The position numbers and the translations under genes were made by a program. Below, piece after piece: positions 1 through 9,025 of a stretch of 64,000 bases of DNA. The notes beneath the pieces were generated by a model. The model was given only the letters and a program-made list of their open reading frames with translations. It was not told the origin of the DNA and searched no databases. The DNA comes from Agromyces sp. ISL-38 (GTDB taxonomy: Bacteria; Actinomycetota; Actinomycetes; Actinomycetales; Microbacteriaceae), in assembly GCF_018613935.1 (NCBI RefSeq), contig NZ_JAGGPF010000007.1, positions 1-64,000 on the forward strand. Direction: 5' to 3'. How positions within the stretch are numbered: the stretch's first letter is position 1; each line of letters opens with the position of its first letter.

Positions 1-69
1 ACGACCCCTAGAACCCAAGCGATCCGGGGCCCTTCGGCGTTTCCGCGGTCGGAGTGCCGAGGCATCCGC

Positions 70-1059
70 TCAGGCGACGCGTGCCTCACTCATCGCAACG
101 CGTGCTGCGAGCCATTCCGCCTGTCGCTGCCACTGCACGCCCTGCCCGCCCTCGTGCTCGTTGAACGCGTACTCGACGATGTCGGCGGGGGCGCCGTAGT
201 GGTTGCGGGCGGCATAGACGGTCGAGGGCGGGCACACCGGGTCCATGAGCGCGACGGAGAACAACGCGGGCGCCGTCGCGCGCTTGGCGAAGTTGACGCC
301 GTCGAAGTACGAGAGCGTGTTGAACGCCATCGCCGCGGCATCGCGGTGCACCGAGAGGAACCGCACGATCTCCTGGTAGGGGTCGCTGCCGGTGAGTCCG
401 ACGGCATGCTCGAAGTGGCAGAGGAAGGGAACGTCGGGCATCGCCGCGACGAGTCCTTCGGCCAGCCCGGCCGCCGCCAGGGTGATGCCGCCGCCCTGGC
501 TGCCGCCGCACACCGCCACTCGGCTCGGGTCGACCTGCGCGAGCGAACGCACTGCGTCGATGGCGAGCACGGCGTCGGTGAAGACGCGGCGGTAGTAGTA
601 GTCGTGGGGATCGTGGATGCCCCGGGTCATGAAGCCGGGCACCGATGCGCCGCTGCCGTGCGGATCGGGCGTGCCGCCGCCCGAGCCCCACACGCTGCCC
701 TGGCCACGGGTGTCCATGATGAAGTGCGCGTATCCGGATGCCACCCACGCGAGCCGCTCGTGCGGCAGGCCCCGTCCGCCGCCGTAGCCGACGTACTCGA
801 CGACCGCCGGGAGCGGCCCGGATGCTCCCGCCGGCAGCACGAGCCACCCGAGCACCGGGTCTCCGCCGAATCCGCTGAACGTGACGTCGTAGACCTCGAA
901 CGACGAAAGCGGCGAGTCCACACGCGTGAGCCTGGGCGGCGCGGCGAGCGACCGGGACTCGTGCAGCGTCGTCGACCAGAACTCGTCGAAGTCGTCGGGT
1001 TCGGCGACCGCGGGCCGCAGATCGCGGAAGTCCTCGATCGGGGCGTCAATGCGGGGCAC
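70..1059 (-). CDS. CE7-family acetyl esterase (acetylxylan esterase / cephalosporin-C deacetylase type)
   Basis: A 329-residue alpha/beta hydrolase that should remove acetyl groups from xylo-oligosaccharides or similar small esters in the cytoplasm. The three CE7 signatures are visible: RGQG near residue 118, the nucleophile motif GGSQGG with Ser187, and the acid/base residues Asp273 (MDPVCPP) and His302 (NEHEGG). Length matches the family (about 320). The GTG at 1059 is chosen because GGAAGGA lies just upstream and the N-terminus starts directly before the conserved acidic FDEFW region. The reading frame stays open far upstream, but that part has no recognisable protein. A TACGCT box on the minus strand (1106-1111) may be the -10. 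No signal peptide is seen, so the substrate would have to be imported. Confidence 0.88.
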   Translation of the reverse strand: MPRIDAPIEDFRDLRPAVAEPDDFDEFWSTTLHESRSLAAPPRLTRVDSPLSSFEVYDVTFSGFGGDPVLGWLVLPAGASGPLPAVVEYVGYGGGRGLPHERLAWVASGYAHFIMDTRGQGSVWGSGGGTPDPHGSGASVPGFMTRGIHDPHDYYYRRVFTDAVLAIDAVRSLAQVDPSRVAVCGGSQGGGITLAAAGLAEGLVAAMPDVPFLCHFEHAVGLTGSDPYQEIVRFLSVHRDAAAMAFNTLSYFDGVNFAKRATAPALFSVALMDPVCPPSTVYAARNHYGAPADIVEYAFNEHEGGQGVQWQRQAEWLAARVAMSEARVA

Positions 1060-1233
1060 GGCTGGTCCTTCCGTCGATCGGCGTCGGTGGCGTTTTCGAA
1101 AGGCCAGCGTATCCGACCGACCGCGACGCATGTGCCGGCGGTCGAACAACGCGTCAGTGACCGCCCTGATGACTCGGCCCCAACCAGGCGATACGCTCTG
1201 CACTACCATGCGGCCCGAATCGGAGGACACGCG

Positions 1234-1950
1234 ATGAGCCAATCCGTACCGCCGGAACCACCGGCGCAACAGCGTCCGATCACCCGCAGGCCCCTGTTCT
1301 GGCTGATCATCGCCATCGTGTTGCTGCTCATCATTGCGATCGCCATCCTCATCGGCATGGCGCTGGGGTCGACGACGGGCACCGGTCCGACCGCATCGCC
1401 GACGGCGACACCGACGAGCAGCGAGGCGCCGAGCGAGGCGCCCACGTCGACGCCGACTCCGACGGAGTCGGTGGCGCCCGAGACACCGGCTGCCGTAGAG
1501 CTCCCTTCGAGCTGCGACGGCATCTACACGCGCGACTGGTCGGCCGACCTCGCACCTCGCGTGCTGAACCCCGCGTACACGGCTGATCCCGCCAGCGGAT
1601 TCAAGCGATACGGCAGCAACGATGTCGGGCTCGTCACGGTGCTCGAGGCGACGACGGTGCTCGAATGCAACTGGGTTCCCGAGACCAACGCCGGACACGT
1701 GTTCCTGGTCACCGGGGTCGCCACGCTGACGCCCGAGCAGCAATCGAGCACGCTCGACTACCTCGCCGGCACCGACTTCGACTGCTACCAGGAGCTCGAG
1801 GGCACCCGGTGCGTCGTCGAGGGAGCGGAAGGCGGCGAGAACTGGGGCGAATCCCATTTCGTGCGAGAGGGCATCTGGATCGCGACGAGGTGGGGCGGCA
1901 GCGGCCCGAGCGGCTACACGCACGACATCGTGGCGGCGATCTTCGGCTGA
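1234..1950 (+). CDS. Unrecognised membrane-anchored extracellular protein
   Basis: A 238-residue protein I do not recognise. Residues about 20-42 form one strongly hydrophobic segment after a basic, proline-rich start, so it is probably an uncleaved anchor. A Thr/Pro/Ser/Glu-rich linker (about 46-90) follows, then a compact domain of about 150 residues with several cysteines and aromatics, presumably outside the membrane. The start is supported by CGGAGGA upstream. The gene is divergent from the esterase, with a TACGCT box at 1192-1197 as possible -10. Nothing in the sequence reveals a catalytic function; small cell-envelope sensor or binding proteins in actinobacteria share this layout. Confidence 0.7.
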   Translation: MSQSVPPEPPAQQRPITRRPLFWLIIAIVLLLIIAIAILIGMALGSTTGTGPTASPTATPTSSEAPSEAPTSTPTPTESVAPETPAAVELPSSCDGIYTRDWSADLAPRVLNPAYTADPASGFKRYGSNDVGLVTVLEATTVLECNWVPETNAGHVFLVTGVATLTPEQQSSTLDYLAGTDFDCYQELEGTRCVVEGAEGGENWGESHFVREGIWIATRWGGSGPSGYTHDIVAAIFG

Positions 1951-2096
1951 CTGCTGCGGCTGACGCCGACGCCGACGCCGACGCTGACGCCGACACGGCC
2001 TCGCCGTTGCGCGGCGCGGGATCCCGGCGCGCGGCTCGACGCGTTGCTACAGTTGCCGCACCGCGGGTGCGCAGTGCGCCCGGAAGGAGCGCGATC

Positions 2097-3029
2097 ATGA
2101 GCAGCACGACTCCCGGATCCGAGCCGGGCGGCACGGGCGACGCAGAGCGGCCCGTCGACGACGACACCGTCGCAGACGTCGAGCCCGTATCCGACCCAGG
2201 CGCCCCGACGGCTGCGTCCGTGGACTCGGGCGACGGGCCCGACGCGACGGCTCGCCTCGACGCGGCGGTCGAGCGCGCGAAGGCCGAGGCCGCGGCATCC
2301 GATTCGCCCGACACCGATGCGTACTCCGAGCCCGTTGCCGCCGATGCCGTGCGCCGCGAGGCGTACGTGCCCTCGGCGACCATGGCTCCGGGCGCCGCGG
2401 CCGGCGCTGCGACGCTCGCCGAGGAGCCGGCAGGGCCGACTGTGGCGCCCCAGCCCGTCGCACCGCAGACCATCTACGTGCAGGCGCCGACTCCTCCGAA
2501 GCGTCGTGGCAACCGGGGATTCGGGGCGCTCGTGGCCCTCATCGGCACCGTCGTGTTCGCACTGGTCTACGCAGGCGTGGCCTACCTCCTCGTCACGTGG
2601 TACGGGGCGGCCCGCGGCGACGGCGTCCAGGTCTTCACCGAGTTCCTCGCGCGCCCGGTCTTCTGGGTGCCGGTCGTCGCGTTCTTCATCGGCTTCGCCC
2701 TGCTCGCCGCGATCGTGAACCGCGGGGCCTGGTGGTACTACGCGGTCTTCGGCCTGCTGGTCGGCGTCTTCGTGTACTTCGCCTACCTCGGAGGCTCACT
2801 GCTCACGGTCGAAGCATGGACCCTCACGGCCGACGAGGCGGGCGACTTCATCGCCCAGCGCTGGCTCGACCCGTTCGCGATCGCGGCCTTCATCATCGCC
2901 CGCGAGATCCCGATCTGGCTCGGCGGCTGGACCGCCGCGCACGGCCGCACGGTCACCGAACGCAACCGGCTCGCTCGCGAAGCATACGATCGCGAGTTGG
3001 CAGCGGGACCGCAGGCGCAACGGTACTGA
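2097..3029 (+). CDS. Unrecognised four-helix membrane protein with long disordered N-terminus
   Basis: A 310-residue protein. The first 140 residues or so are rich in Ala, Asp, Glu, Pro and Thr and look disordered. The rest has about four hydrophobic segments, beginning at FGALVALIGTVVFALVY. A strong GGAAGGAG ribosome site precedes the ATG. A perfect hairpin follows the stop (3034-3073). I do not recognise the family; the layout (acidic cytoplasmic tail plus small membrane domain) is common among uncharacterised actinobacterial envelope proteins. A TM-proximal stretch PPKRRGNRG gives a positive-inside cue that the N-terminus is cytoplasmic. Confidence 0.65.
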   Translation: MSSTTPGSEPGGTGDAERPVDDDTVADVEPVSDPGAPTAASVDSGDGPDATARLDAAVERAKAEAAASDSPDTDAYSEPVAADAVRREAYVPSATMAPGAAAGAATLAEEPAGPTVAPQPVAPQTIYVQAPTPPKRRGNRGFGALVALIGTVVFALVYAGVAYLLVTWYGAARGDGVQVFTEFLARPVFWVPVVAFFIGFALLAAIVNRGAWWYYAVFGLLVGVFVYFAYLGGSLLTVEAWTLTADEAGDFIAQRWLDPFAIAAFIIAREIPIWLGGWTAAHGRTVTERNRLAREAYDRELAAGPQAQRY

Positions 3030-3033
3030 GCCG

Positions 3034-3073
3034 CCCGGGGCAGGCCGGCGACGGTTCGCCGGCCTGCCCCGGG
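3034..3073 (+). terminator. Perfect 17-bp hairpin after the 310-residue membrane protein
   Basis: Arms 3034-3050 and 3057-3073 are exact reverse complements with a 6-base loop. No T-run follows, as is usual for high-GC actinobacterial terminators. It separates the upstream gene from the T7SS locus. Confidence 0.75.
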
Positions 3074-3114
3074 CTGAATGATCGACGGTCAGCCGCTACG
3101 CTGCTGTGGCGGGG

Positions 3115-3160
3115 ATGGTGAGCCCTCCCCATCGACAGCGCGCCCTCGATCGGATTGGGT
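3115..3160 (+). promoter_or_regulatory. T7SS-locus operator/promoter 1 (degenerate copy)
   Basis: The 18-mer at 3115-3132 fits the pattern ATGGKGA-N4-TSCCCAT shared with three other sites in this locus. At the spacing seen in the others, the -10 position is TTGGGT (3155-3160), a weak match to TANNNT. It lies 35 bases before the RDD-FHA gene, the first gene of the T7SS locus. Confidence 0.45.
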
Positions 3161-3194
3161 TGCGAGACGACCTTTCCAAGCACGAGGAGCGGAT

Positions 3195-4424
3195 GTGAGC
3201 GTCACCCTCGACGTCGACGACGAGCCGACGCCCGGTCTCGACGCCGACGGTCGGCCCGACCCCGCGTATGCGGCGGGCCTCGGCATCCTTCCCGCCCCGG
3301 CGGGTCGGCGCGCGGCCGCCTTCGCGGTCGACGCCGCCATCTGGTGTGTGCTGGCGGCACCCGGCGTGATCGGTGCGTCGCTGCTCCTCGGCGCCGTCAT
3401 CCGCGCCGCCGGAGACGTCACCGTCATCGCCGGCGGCGATCTCGTGCTCCCGCTCGTGCTCACCGGGGCGAGCCAGGGGCTGCTCGTCATCTTCGGGCTC
3501 GTGCAGCTCATCCTTCACGGCCGCAAGGCCCTCACCCTCGGCAAGGCCGCCCTCGGCCTGCGGTCGGTGAACGTCGCGCGGTTGCAGGCGCCGGGGTTCT
3601 GGCGCATCGTGTGGCGCGCCATCGTGCTCTGGGGAGCGCAGGTCGTGCTGCCGCTCGTCGGACCGGCCGTGCTCTTCGCCTCGTCGAAGTGGGACCCCGA
3701 GCAGCGAGGGCGCAGCTGGCTCGATCGGGTGGGCCGGAGCTACGTCATCGACATCCGACGCGGCCTGAACCCGTTCGACGCGAAGGCGCTCCGGCACGCG
3801 CGACGAGCCCTCGCGGCACCGCCGGCCGCCGTCGTCTCGAGGCTGCCGTCGCTTGCCACCGATCGTGGACCCGACGAACACACGTTCATCCCAGCCGCAC
3901 GCTCGAGTTCCGGGGTCGTCTCGGCGGGTGCAGGCGCTGAGTGGGTGCCGCCCGCGATCGGCGGGTCACCAGCCCGAAGCGCGGCGCCTGCCGCGCCGGA
4001 ATCGCGTGGCGTCCAGGCGGGTGGAACGCCGGCGGCCCCGGCGCCGACCCGGCCGACTCCTGCCGCCGCGCCGAGCGAACGGGTGTGGCTGCTCGTCTTC
4101 GACGACGGTACCCAGCTCGAGGCGCCGGCCCGCGGTCTCATCGGCCGCGCGCCCGCTCCACCTTCGGCAGGCGCGCACGCGCTGCTCGTGCCGCTCACCG
4201 ACGAGAGCATGCGCATCTCCAAGACCCACGCTGAGTTCGGAGTGGATGCCGCGGGGTTCTGGATCAGTGATCGCGCCTCGCGCAACGGCACCGCCGTCGA
4301 GTTCCCCGACGGTGCCGCCCGCACGCTCGAGGCCGGCAGTCCCACACGTCTTCCCGCGGGCTCGCGAGTGACGCTCGGCGGCCGGTCCTTCACAATTTCG
4401 TTCGAATCGAGAGGTCGTCGATGA
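3195..4424 (+). CDS. RDD-family membrane protein with C-terminal FHA domain (T7SS locus)
   Basis: A 409-residue protein. After a short acidic start, residues about 35-185 form an RDD-type membrane domain: the opening GRRAAAFAVDAAIW corresponds to the R..D..D signature helix, followed by further hydrophobic helices. An Ala/Pro-rich linker leads to a forkhead-associated domain near the C-terminus, with LIGRAP and SKTHAEF followed by DRASRNGT, the usual phosphothreonine-binding loops. The GTG start has AGGAG six bases upstream. It overlaps the ATPase gene by ATGA, so the two are translationally coupled. Role inferred: a membrane partner of the secretion ATPase whose cytoplasmic FHA domain reads Ser/Thr phosphorylation. 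No kinase gene is present in the window. Confidence 0.82.
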   Translation: MSVTLDVDDEPTPGLDADGRPDPAYAAGLGILPAPAGRRAAAFAVDAAIWCVLAAPGVIGASLLLGAVIRAAGDVTVIAGGDLVLPLVLTGASQGLLVIFGLVQLILHGRKALTLGKAALGLRSVNVARLQAPGFWRIVWRAIVLWGAQVVLPLVGPAVLFASSKWDPEQRGRSWLDRVGRSYVIDIRRGLNPFDAKALRHARRALAAPPAAVVSRLPSLATDRGPDEHTFIPAARSSSGVVSAGAGAEWVPPAIGGSPARSAAPAAPESRGVQAGGTPAAPAPTRPTPAAAPSERVWLLVFDDGTQLEAPARGLIGRAPAPPSAGAHALLVPLTDESMRISKTHAEFGVDAAGFWISDRASRNGTAVEFPDGAARTLEAGSPTRLPAGSRVTLGGRSFTISFESRGRR

Positions 4425-7400
4425 AGCTCAAGCTCGGTCTGCGTCGCCAGTCCGGTGCCCCTGTCGACATCGCGGTGACCGCGGATGCCACGGCGACGGT
4501 CGGCGACGTCGCTCGCACGATCGCCGAGAACGACCCGACCAGGTCGGGGCTGCAAGGCGCGCACGGGCGTGCGCTCACCCTCGCCGTGGCTCCGCCGACG
4601 TCGACCGAGCCGGTGGTGCTGCAACCCGATCTCCTCGTCGCCGACGCGCCGATCGGCTCGGGGTTCAACGCGGCCGTCGTGCTCGACACGGGAAGCACGG
4701 GCGCCGCGAAGTCGAACGTGCCGGCCGCCGCGCTGCAGATCCACAACGGGCCTGAGGCCGGTCGCCGGATCGAGTTGCCTCGGGGCCACTTCGTGATCGG
4801 GCGTGGCACCGGATCCGACCTCGTGGTCGTCGATCCGCTCATGTCCAAACGCCACGCGCGAATCGAGATCGGTGCGACGATCGAGGTCGTCGACCTCAAC
4901 TCGGCCAACGGCGTGCTCGTCGACGGCGGGCTCGTGCAGCGGGTCCGGGTCGTGCCCGGCCAGATCATCGTGCTCGGTGACACCGAAGTCTCGATCGCAC
5001 TGATCCCGTCGGAGAACCCGGCCGACGATCCCGTCCTGGAGCGCGGCGGCGCGCTCATGTTCAATCGATCGCCACGGGTCGAGGCTCGATACCCGGGCAC
5101 GGAGTACCCGCATCCGTCGGTGCCGAACGAGGCCAGCCCCCAGATGTTCCCATGGCCGATGGTCGTCTCACCGATCCTCATGGGCGTCGCGATCTTCGCG
5201 ATCACCGGCCGGGCACTGTCGCTGCTCATCGTGGTCATGTCGCCGCTCATGATGCTCGGCAACTTCATCGGGCAGCGCACGCAGCGCGGGAAGAAGCTGC
5301 TTCAGGAGATCGAGACCTTCGAGACCCAGATCGAGCAACTCGAGGACACGCTCGCCGGGCAGGTCGTCGTCGAGCGGGAACGACGCCATGCCGAGGCTCC
5401 CGCCGTCGCACTCGTCTACGAGCAGGCGATGCGGTTGGGTCCGATGCTCTGGACCCGCCGACCCGAGCACTGGAACGTGCTCTCACTCCGACTCGGAGTC
5501 GGCCGGGGCGTCAGCCGCAACAGCATCCAGGAGTCGAGCGGCAACCAGACAGGCATCGCGACCTACCAGAAGCAGGTCGCGAAGCTGCGTTCGCGATTCG
5601 AATACATCGACGACATTCCGATCGTCGAGATCCTGCCGATCTCGGGTGCGATCGGCATCGCGGGCCCGCAGCATCTCTCCGCCGACGTGATGCGCGGCCT
5701 CGCCGTGCAGCTGTTCGGGCTGCATGCCCCGAACGAGATCATCACCGCCGCGATCGTGGACCCCGCGTGGGCGCGTGAGCTCGAGTGGCTGAAGTGGCTC
5801 CCTCACACGTCGAGCTCGCGCAACCCGTTCGCCGACTTCGCCCTCGCCGACAACCAGTCCACCGGAACCGCACTCCTCAACGCGCTCGAGGAGACGATCA
5901 TCGAACGGCTCTCGGGCACGCCGACCCGGCGGGGCGCCTTGAAGATCGCCGACACCTCGATGGCCATCGGCGCCCAGGTCGGCGAGGCGGTCGAGAAGGT
6001 CACGAGCGCCGGCGCCGGCGACGGCGACATGGCGCTCGTGCTCATCGTCTCGGCCGACGCCCCCGTCGATCGGCCGCGGCTCACCCAACTCATCGAGCGC
6101 GGCGCCGACGCGGGCATCTACACGATCTTCCTCGGACCGACCGTCGAGTCGCTTCCCGCAGCATGCCGCACGTTCGTCGACGCGACGAACGGCCTCGACG
6201 CCGCCCGCGTGGGGTTCGTGCGTGCCGGAGAGGTGTACGAGTCCGTGCGCGTCGAGGGCGTCTCGGCGTCGTACGCCGAGGTCTTCGCGAGACGGCTCGC
6301 GCCCGTCGTCGACGCGAGCACGGTCGCCGAGGATTCGAGCGACCTCCCGCGCAACGTCTCGATGCTCGGCCTCATCGGGCACGAGATCGCCGACAGCCCC
6401 GACAGCGTCATCGAGCGCTGGCGGCAGAACAATTCGATCAACGACCGCTCCGGCGTCCAGTTGCCGAGGCTCAAGCGCTCGGGCACGCTGAAGGCGTTCA
6501 TCGGTCAGGCGAGCCCCGACGCGATGTCGCTCGACCTGCGAACGCAAGGCCCTCACGCGCTCGTGGGTGGAACGACCGGCGCCGGCAAGTCGGAGTTCCT
6601 CCAGGCCTGGGTGCTCGGCATGGCGGCCGAGTACAGCCCCGATCGGGTCACGTTCCTCTTCGTCGACTACAAGGGCGGCTCGGCCTTCGCCGACTGCGTC
6701 GAGCTGCCGCACTGCGTGGGACTCGTGACCGACCTGAGTCCCCATCTGGTGCGCCGCGCCCTCACGAGCCTTCGCGCCGAGCTGCACCACCGCGAGCACC
6801 TCTTCAACCGCAAGAAGGCCAAGGACCTCCTCGAACTCGAGAAGCGCAGGGACCCCGAGACACCGCCCGCCCTCGTGCTCGTCATCGACGAGTTCGCGGC
6901 GCTCGCCGGGGAGGTGCCCGAGTTCGTCGACGGCGTCGTCGACATCGCACAGCGTGGACGCTCGCTCGGCATCCATCTCATCATGGCGACGCAGCGTCCG
7001 GCCGGCGTCATCAAGGACAACCTGCGGGCGAACACGAACCTCAGGGTCGCCCTCCGCATGGCCGATGAGTCCGACTCGCGCGACGTGGTCGGCGACTCGG
7101 TCGCCGGAACGTTCGATCCGTCGATACCGGGGCGCGGCATCGCGAAGACCGGGCCGGGTCGCCTGGTTCCGTTCCAGTCCGCGTATGCGGGCGGATGGAC
7201 CACCGAAGAGGTCGCGAAGGCAGAGGTCCGCGTCGCCGAGCTCCGATTCGGAGCGACCCTTCTCTGGGAGGGGGATGCCGCACCCGAGTCCGACTCGCAC
7301 GACGAGGATCTCGGTCCGAACGACCAGAAGCGGATGGTGCGCTCGTTCATCTCGGCCGCGGCGACGGCCGGCGTGCCGGCGCCGAGGCGGCCATGGCTCG

Positions 7401-8938
7401 ACGACCTGCCGGGCACCGTCGACATCGTCGACCTGCCGGTCGAGGGCGATTCGAAGATCATGCTCGGGCTCGCCGACGTTCCCGCCCGCCAACTGCAGGA
7501 GGCGATGTCGTTCGTACCCGACCGCGACGGCGCGATGCTCGTCTACGGCACGAGCGGGTCTGGCAAGTCGACCGTGCTGCGCACCATTGCGATCGCCGCG
7601 GGAATGCGCCCCGAACTCGGCGACGCCGAGGTGTACGGCCTCGACTTCGGCTCAGGCGCCCTGCGCTCCCTCGAGGCGCTGCCGCACGTCGGCTCGGTCA
7701 TCTCCGGTGACGATCCTGAACGCGTGCAGCGTGTGCTCCGCACGCTGAACGAGATCCTCGACCGACGAGGCAAGGCGTTCAGCGAGGCGAACGCGGCGAG
7801 CCTGACGGAGTACCGGAGGCTCACCGGCATCCGGGAGCCTCGCGTCCTGCTCCTGCTCGACGGCTTCGGACAGTTCAAGGCCGAGTGGGACACCACGACC
7901 GTTCGGATGCCGTTCTACAACGTCTTCATGCGCATCCTCGGTGAAGGGCGTCCACTCGGCGTGCACGCCGTCGCGACGGCGGATCGCGCCGGGGCGGTGC
8001 CAACCGCGGTGAGTGCGAACATCACGAAGCGCATCGTGCTCCGACTCTCGGATGACTCGGCGTACCAGGTGCTCGGAGTGCCCAAGGACGTGCTGAGCGA
8101 ACGCTCGGCGCCGGGGCGCGCGATCGTCGAGGGACTCGAGACGCAGATCGCGGTGCTCGGGGGCACCGCGAACGTCGCCGAGCAGACGAAGGCCCTCGAG
8201 CATCTCGCCGAGCAGCTGCGCGCGGCAGGGGCTCACGAGGCCCCCGCCATCGGTTCCCTGCCGACCTCCTACACGGAGCACGGCCTCCCGGCCGAGCTCG
8301 GCGGCGAGCCCGTGCTCGGCCTCGCCGACGACACGCTCGGGCCCTCGGCGTTCGAGCCGGTCGGCACCTTCATCGTCACGGGTCCACCGCAGAGTGGGAA
8401 GACGACGGCGATGCGCTCGATCGTCAACTCGATGCGGCGATTCGATCCCGGCGTGCGGCTCTTCCACTTCGCGGGCCGGCGTGCGCAGCTCACCGATTAC
8501 GCGCCGTGGATGCGCAGCGCCACCACGATCGACGCGGCGAAGGCACTCGCGAAGGAGCTCATCGAGGTCATCACCGACGAGAGCGTTCCGGGTCGGCTCA
8601 TGGTCGTCGTCGAGGGCGTGCCGCAGTTCGGCGACACCGAGGCCGAGCGGCCGATGAAGGAGATGTTCCAGGCGATCAACCGCAGCGACCACTTCCTCAT
8701 CGGCGACGCCGATGTCTCGCTGCTGTCGAGTGGATTCGGATTCATCGGCGACTTCAAGGCCGGACGCCAGGGCATCGCGCTCAAGCCCGACGCATTCGAC
8801 GGCGACTCGGTGTTCAAGACGCCGTTCCCGAAGGTGAAGCGGGCCGACTCGCCCGAGGGACGCGCGATCTTCGTGCAGAACGGCCGACTCGTCACCGTCC
8901 AGCTCCCGCTCGTCGGCGCCGGCGACGGCGCGCGCTGA
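4421..8938 (+). CDS. Type VII secretion FtsK/SpoIIIE ATPase (EccC/EssC type) with N-terminal FHA domain
   Basis: A 1505-residue membrane ATPase that powers export of WXG100-type proteins. In order: a beta-rich stretch (1-90) that could be ubiquitin-like (YukD/EccD type); an FHA domain (about 105-195, with VIGRGTGSD, SKRHARIE, NSANGV); two hydrophobic helices (about 246-285); and three P-loop ATPase domains. Walker A motifs sit at 716-724 (GGTTGAGKS), 1043-1050 (GTSGSGKS) and 1321-1328 (GPPQSGKT). Only the first has a canonical Walker B (LVLVIDEF). The second has LLLLDGF and the third LMVVVEG, so hydrolysis in the later domains is doubtful, as known for EccC. Single-chain organisation resembles Firmicutes EssC more than split mycobacterial EccCa/EccCb. 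Confidence 0.93.
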   Translation: MKLKLGLRRQSGAPVDIAVTADATATVGDVARTIAENDPTRSGLQGAHGRALTLAVAPPTSTEPVVLQPDLLVADAPIGSGFNAAVVLDTGSTGAAKSNVPAAALQIHNGPEAGRRIELPRGHFVIGRGTGSDLVVVDPLMSKRHARIEIGATIEVVDLNSANGVLVDGGLVQRVRVVPGQIIVLGDTEVSIALIPSENPADDPVLERGGALMFNRSPRVEARYPGTEYPHPSVPNEASPQMFPWPMVVSPILMGVAIFAITGRALSLLIVVMSPLMMLGNFIGQRTQRGKKLLQEIETFETQIEQLEDTLAGQVVVERERRHAEAPAVALVYEQAMRLGPMLWTRRPEHWNVLSLRLGVGRGVSRNSIQESSGNQTGIATYQKQVAKLRSRFEYIDDIPIVEILPISGAIGIAGPQHLSADVMRGLAVQLFGLHAPNEIITAAIVDPAWARELEWLKWLPHTSSSRNPFADFALADNQSTGTALLNALEETIIERLSGTPTRRGALKIADTSMAIGAQVGEAVEKVTSAGAGDGDMALVLIVSADAPVDRPRLTQLIERGADAGIYTIFLGPTVESLPAACRTFVDATNGLDAARVGFVRAGEVYESVRVEGVSASYAEVFARRLAPVVDASTVAEDSSDLPRNVSMLGLIGHEIADSPDSVIERWRQNNSINDRSGVQLPRLKRSGTLKAFIGQASPDAMSLDLRTQGPHALVGGTTGAGKSEFLQAWVLGMAAEYSPDRVTFLFVDYKGGSAFADCVELPHCVGLVTDLSPHLVRRALTSLRAELHHREHLFNRKKAKDLLELEKRRDPETPPALVLVIDEFAALAGEVPEFVDGVVDIAQRGRSLGIHLIMATQRPAGVIKDNLRANTNLRVALRMADESDSRDVVGDSVAGTFDPSIPGRGIAKTGPGRLVPFQSAYAGGWTTEEVAKAEVRVAELRFGATLLWEGDAAPESDSHDEDLGPNDQKRMVRSFISAAATAGVPAPRRPWLDDLPGTVDIVDLPVEGDSKIMLGLADVPARQLQEAMSFVPDRDGAMLVYGTSGSGKSTVLRTIAIAAGMRPELGDAEVYGLDFGSGALRSLEALPHVGSVISGDDPERVQRVLRTLNEILDRRGKAFSEANAASLTEYRRLTGIREPRVLLLLDGFGQFKAEWDTTTVRMPFYNVFMRILGEGRPLGVHAVATADRAGAVPTAVSANITKRIVLRLSDDSAYQVLGVPKDVLSERSAPGRAIVEGLETQIAVLGGTANVAEQTKALEHLAEQLRAAGAHEAPAIGSLPTSYTEHGLPAELGGEPVLGLADDTLGPSAFEPVGTFIVTGPPQSGKTTAMRSIVNSMRRFDPGVRLFHFAGRRAQLTDYAPWMRSATTIDAAKALAKELIEVITDESVPGRLMVVVEGVPQFGDTEAERPMKEMFQAINRSDHFLIGDADVSLLSSGFGFIGDFKAGRQGIALKPDAFDGDSVFKTPFPKVKRADSPEGRAIFVQNGRLVTVQLPLVGAGDGAR

Positions 8939-8963
8939 CGGTCTGCAGGCTCCCTCGGAAGCG

Positions 8964-9010
8964 AATGGGGAGTGCTGCCCATTCGCCATCCGAGTGGGCT
9001 CCGCTACCTT
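8964..9010 (+). promoter_or_regulatory. T7SS-locus operator/promoter 2
   Basis: Palindrome ATGGGGA-GTGC-TGCCCAT, flanked by A and T (8964-8983). The last T is followed 22 bases later by TACCTT (9005-9010), a TANNNT -10. The -35 position at 17-bp spacing (8982-8987, TTCGCC) overlaps the palindrome edge. The first WXG100-like gene starts 52 bases beyond the -10. Confidence 0.7.
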
Positions 9011-9025
9011 GGCATCTGCGGCCCC

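Noticed and set aside
1060-1923. Open frame continuing upstream of the esterase on the minus strand, antisense to the anchored protein
   Set aside because: It has Arg-rich, low-information sequence typical of a GC-rich shadow frame. The esterase has a good ribosome site and family-like start at 1059.
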